From CAZXWK01 sp964644675 (GTDB lineage Bacteria; Actinomycetota; Coriobacteriia; Anaerosomatales; JAAXUF01), in NCBI GenBank assembly GCA_964644675.1, contig CAZXWK010000042.1, positions 1-16,305 on the forward strand: a DNA stretch of 16,305 nt. Reading direction: 5' to 3'. Positions within the stretch are counted from its first letter, which is position 1. Each line of letters starts with the position of its first letter. Below the pieces are notes generated by a model. That model was not told where the DNA came from. It worked only from the letters and a program-made list of their open reading frames with translations, and searched no databases. Positions 14,507-16,305 of the stretch are shown one piece after another. A program made the position numbers and the translations under genes.

Positions 14507-15850
14507 TCACTTGACCTTGAAGGTCCTCCACGACGAGACGCCGGCGAAATACGCCTCCCACGCCCTGGTCGTGACCCGAACACGGTACGTGCCCTTCTTG
14601 ATCTTGATCTTCTTGGACCACTCGCCGGTCATCGTGGATGTCGCGTAGAAGGTCTTGTACTTCTTGTACTTCTTCTTCGAGAGGACCTGTACCTCGATCG
14701 TGACCTGGCCGTAGCTCGGCGCGATCGAGCCCTTCAGGAGCGTGCCGCGCTTCGCGGTGGCCTTGCCCGAGACGCGAGGCCTACCCGGCGTCAGCGGCAC
14801 TGCCGCCTTGATGAGCTGCGCGTGGCAGACCGTGTCGCCCGCGTAGCTCACGGTGACCGTGCGGACCGTGGGCTGGAATCCCGGCTTGGTGAACGTCACC
14901 TGGTAGGTCCCCGGCAGGACGTAGGGCACCGTGTAGCTGCCGTCTGCCGCCGTGACGACCGGCTCGCAGTCGGGCACCGATACCGTCGTGCCGCCTTCGC
15001 GCGCCCAGTTCGACGAGACGATGCCGGTGAGGTTGGTGAGCGGCTCGGCCTCCGCGTAGCGGTTCCAGTCCGAGTAGCGGTTCAGTCCCAGAGGAGTCGG
15101 GGCAAGCCCTCGCACCTGGAACGTCGTCGATTCGCCCGGCGCGAGACGCTTGGCCTTCGCCGGTTCCAGCGGCGTGACCTCGTAGACGTCGAGCATGCTG
15201 TTAGAGGAGTTGCTGACCCCCGCGTTCTCGTTGCCCCAGAAGCGCACGGGACCGACCGTCTCGAGAGTATCGTTGGTCACCGTGACGACGTACTGGATGC
15301 GTCCGTCACCCAGGGTCGTGCTGTCGACCGGGCCCGGGACGGTCGGGAGCAGCTGGTGGACGAGCGTCTTGGCCGCGATGCCGTACTGGTACTTGGGCCA
15401 CGCGGGATCGCTGGGCGCGACCTCGGGCATGATGCGGGTCTTCGTGGGGTCTGCGCCGACCGGCATGCCGGCGAGGCGGCGGTGGAAGAGGTGATAGTAC
15501 GCGCCCATGGGGTCGCCGCCACCCGTGTTGAACGGCATCACGTTGACGTCCACCTCGAACGTCTCCGTGCCGACCGGCAGCGACGCCGCGTCGAGGTACT
15601 CGAGCGTGACGGTCGGCCGGACCACGGTCACGCCGTCCGCGTAGGTGCTCGCGGACCAGTTGCCGACACCGCCGTCGAAGTACCACGTCCCGCTGCCGAC
15701 CGGGTACTCGTACACCGTGCTGCCGTACGCCGTCAGCGCGACCTTCGCGCCGTCCGGGGGCGTCGCGACCAAGGCGGATGCGGTGACCGGTGCCACCAGC
15801 ATTCCGGCGAGCAGAGCCACGCTCGCGACGAAGACCATCAAGCGCTTCAT
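14507..15850 (-). CDS. Secreted protein with carboxypeptidase-regulatory-like and basic C-terminal beta domain
   Basis: 447 aa. Clear signal peptide (MKRLMVFVASVALLAGMLVA, cleavage near TASA 23-26). A central region of unknown fold (about 35-285) with FxGN-type beta segments is followed by a carboxypeptidase-regulatory/CNA-B-like fold (about 290-345; DGSYTVPYVLPGTYQVTF, KPGFQPTVRTV). The end (about 355-447) is a lysine-rich beta domain (SKKKYKKYK, WSKKIKIKKGTYRVRV, ending WRTFKVK) shared in pattern with the C-terminus of the metalloprotease at the left of the window. No catalytic motif is seen; an adhesive or wall-associated role is inferred. The ATG at 15850 has AGGAGG four bases away, the strongest SD here. 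Confidence 0.88.
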   Translation of the reverse strand: MKRLMVFVASVALLAGMLVAPVTASALVATPPDGAKVALTAYGSTVYEYPVGSGTWYFDGGVGNWSASTYADGVTVVRPTVTLEYLDAASLPVGTETFEVDVNVMPFNTGGGDPMGAYYHLFHRRLAGMPVGADPTKTRIMPEVAPSDPAWPKYQYGIAAKTLVHQLLPTVPGPVDSTTLGDGRIQYVVTVTNDTLETVGPVRFWGNENAGVSNSSNSMLDVYEVTPLEPAKAKRLAPGESTTFQVRGLAPTPLGLNRYSDWNRYAEAEPLTNLTGIVSSNWAREGGTTVSVPDCEPVVTAADGSYTVPYVLPGTYQVTFTKPGFQPTVRTVTVSYAGDTVCHAQLIKAAVPLTPGRPRVSGKATAKRGTLLKGSIAPSYGQVTIEVQVLSKKKYKKYKTFYATSTMTGEWSKKIKIKKGTYRVRVTTRAWEAYFAGVSSWRTFKVK

Positions 15851-15883
15851 CAGACCTCCTGAGGGTCGTGCTTCGAGATTCGT

Positions 15884-15893
15884 ACCGCGCGGT
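15884..15893. promoter_or_regulatory. 10-bp palindrome upstream of the secreted protein gene
   Basis: ACCGCGCGGT is a perfect palindrome about 35 bases before the ATG at 15850, within a possible weak promoter (TTGGAA, 16 bases, TACGAA on the minus strand). Short GC palindromes are common in such DNA, so the call is tentative. Confidence 0.2.
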
Positions 15894-16021
15894 CAACTTC
15901 TTCCAACAAACTAGCACTTCCTGCCCGCGTTTCGGCGAATGGCTGGTCCGCGCGGGAACCGACGGCCTTCCGAGCACTCACGAACGGTTCTGGCACGACT
16001 TGCGCTAGAGCATCGCGACAT

Positions 16022-16041
16022 GTAACGATATATCGCGTTAC
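16022..16041. promoter_or_regulatory. Inverted-repeat operator candidate of the PadR gene
   Basis: GTAACG (16022-16027) and CGTTAC (16036-16041) are perfect inverted arms around an AT-rich 8-base centre (atatatcg). It lies 24 bases before the ATG, where a -10 region is expected. PadR regulators typically repress their own promoter through such dyads. Confidence 0.55.
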
Positions 16042-16064
16042 TACCGAACGAAAGGAACCCAGCG

Positions 16065-16305
16065 ATGCACAACGACATCGAGCACGGCTCCCACGGCCGC
16101 CAGCGTTGCGGCCACGACGCCCACGCCCACCACGGCGGCTTCGGACGCCACGGCTTCAAGCACCCCTTCGGCCCCGGCGGGATGGGCGACTTCCGCGGCT
16201 TCGGCCCCGGCGGCGGCATGCGCGCCCGTCGCGGCGACGTCCGCACGGCCGTCCTGCGCCTGCTCTCCGAGCAGCCGATGCACGGCTACCAGATCATCCA
16301 GGAGC
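16065..16305 (+). CDS. PadR-family transcriptional regulator, truncated by window end
   Basis: Only the first 80 residues are inside the window. A leader of about 52 residues is rich in His, Gly and Phe (HAHHGGFGRHGFKH, FGPGGGM), followed by the start of the PadR winged helix: RRGDVRTAVLRLLSEQPMHGYQIIQE, with the typical MHGY(Q/E)II. PadR proteins are dimeric repressors, often of transporter genes, responding to small ligands. ATG at 16065 with AAAGGA (16051-16056) eight bases upstream. The His-rich leader could bind a metal. It is divergent from the secreted protein gene, and the rest of its operon is outside the window. Confidence 0.85.
   Translation, partial: MHNDIEHGSHGRQRCGHDAHAHHGGFGRHGFKHPFGPGGMGDFRGFGPGGGMRARRGDVRTAVLRLLSEQPMHGYQIIQE

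Noticed and set aside
1..16305. CRISPR arrays, tRNA/rRNA genes, IS elements or prophage
   Set aside because: No spaced direct repeats, cloverleaf sequences, transposase or phage motifs were seen on either strand.

Overview
The window is very GC-rich, with strong G/C preference at third codon positions and good Shine-Dalgarno (SD) sites (AGGAGG, GGAGG, GAGGGGG). PASTA, DUF2207, PadR and GYF_2-subtilase proteins point to an actinobacterial relative, possibly a Coriobacteriia-like environmental lineage. That placement is an inference from gene content, and no marker gene is present to prove it. A run of exactly 100 N (8125-8224) marks a scaffold join, so this is a draft or metagenomic assembly.

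Left part (1-4000, minus strand): a large secreted metzincin-type zinc protease with a PPC domain, an A-B-A-B array of Ig-like repeats and a basic C-terminal beta domain; then a single-pass PASTA protein without a kinase. Middle-left (3992-7554, plus strand): a DUF2207 membrane protein with a glycine tail, a PlsY-family membrane protein whose G3P-contacting residues are nearly all replaced, and a translationally overlapping MBL-fold hydrolase. Around the gap (7564-8396, minus strand): a multi-pass membrane protein and the start of a small zinc-ribbon protein, both touching the gap.

Middle-right (8530-12051): a membrane-tethered subtilase with a cytoplasmic GYF_2 domain, expressed from a good promoter carrying a palindrome, and convergent with a 351-aa polytopic protein of unknown function. 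Right part (12203-16305): an MFS transporter overlapping tail-to-tail with a LysE-type exporter, a small His-rich protein, a secreted protein sharing its C-terminal domain with the first protease, and the beginning of a His/Gly-rich PadR regulator with a clear inverted repeat upstream.

The window is dominated by envelope, secreted and transport proteins, with two proteases and two exporters. I see no phage, IS, CRISPR, tRNA or rRNA. No gene-free stretch exceeds 300 bases; the longest is 15851-16064 (214 bases). I do not see a clear new multi-gene defence or biosynthetic system. The strongest leads are the active-site-substituted PlsY-like protein overlapping a hydrolase, the GYF_2-TM-I9-S8 protease, the shared C-terminal domain, and the PadR operator with its metal-binding-looking leader.
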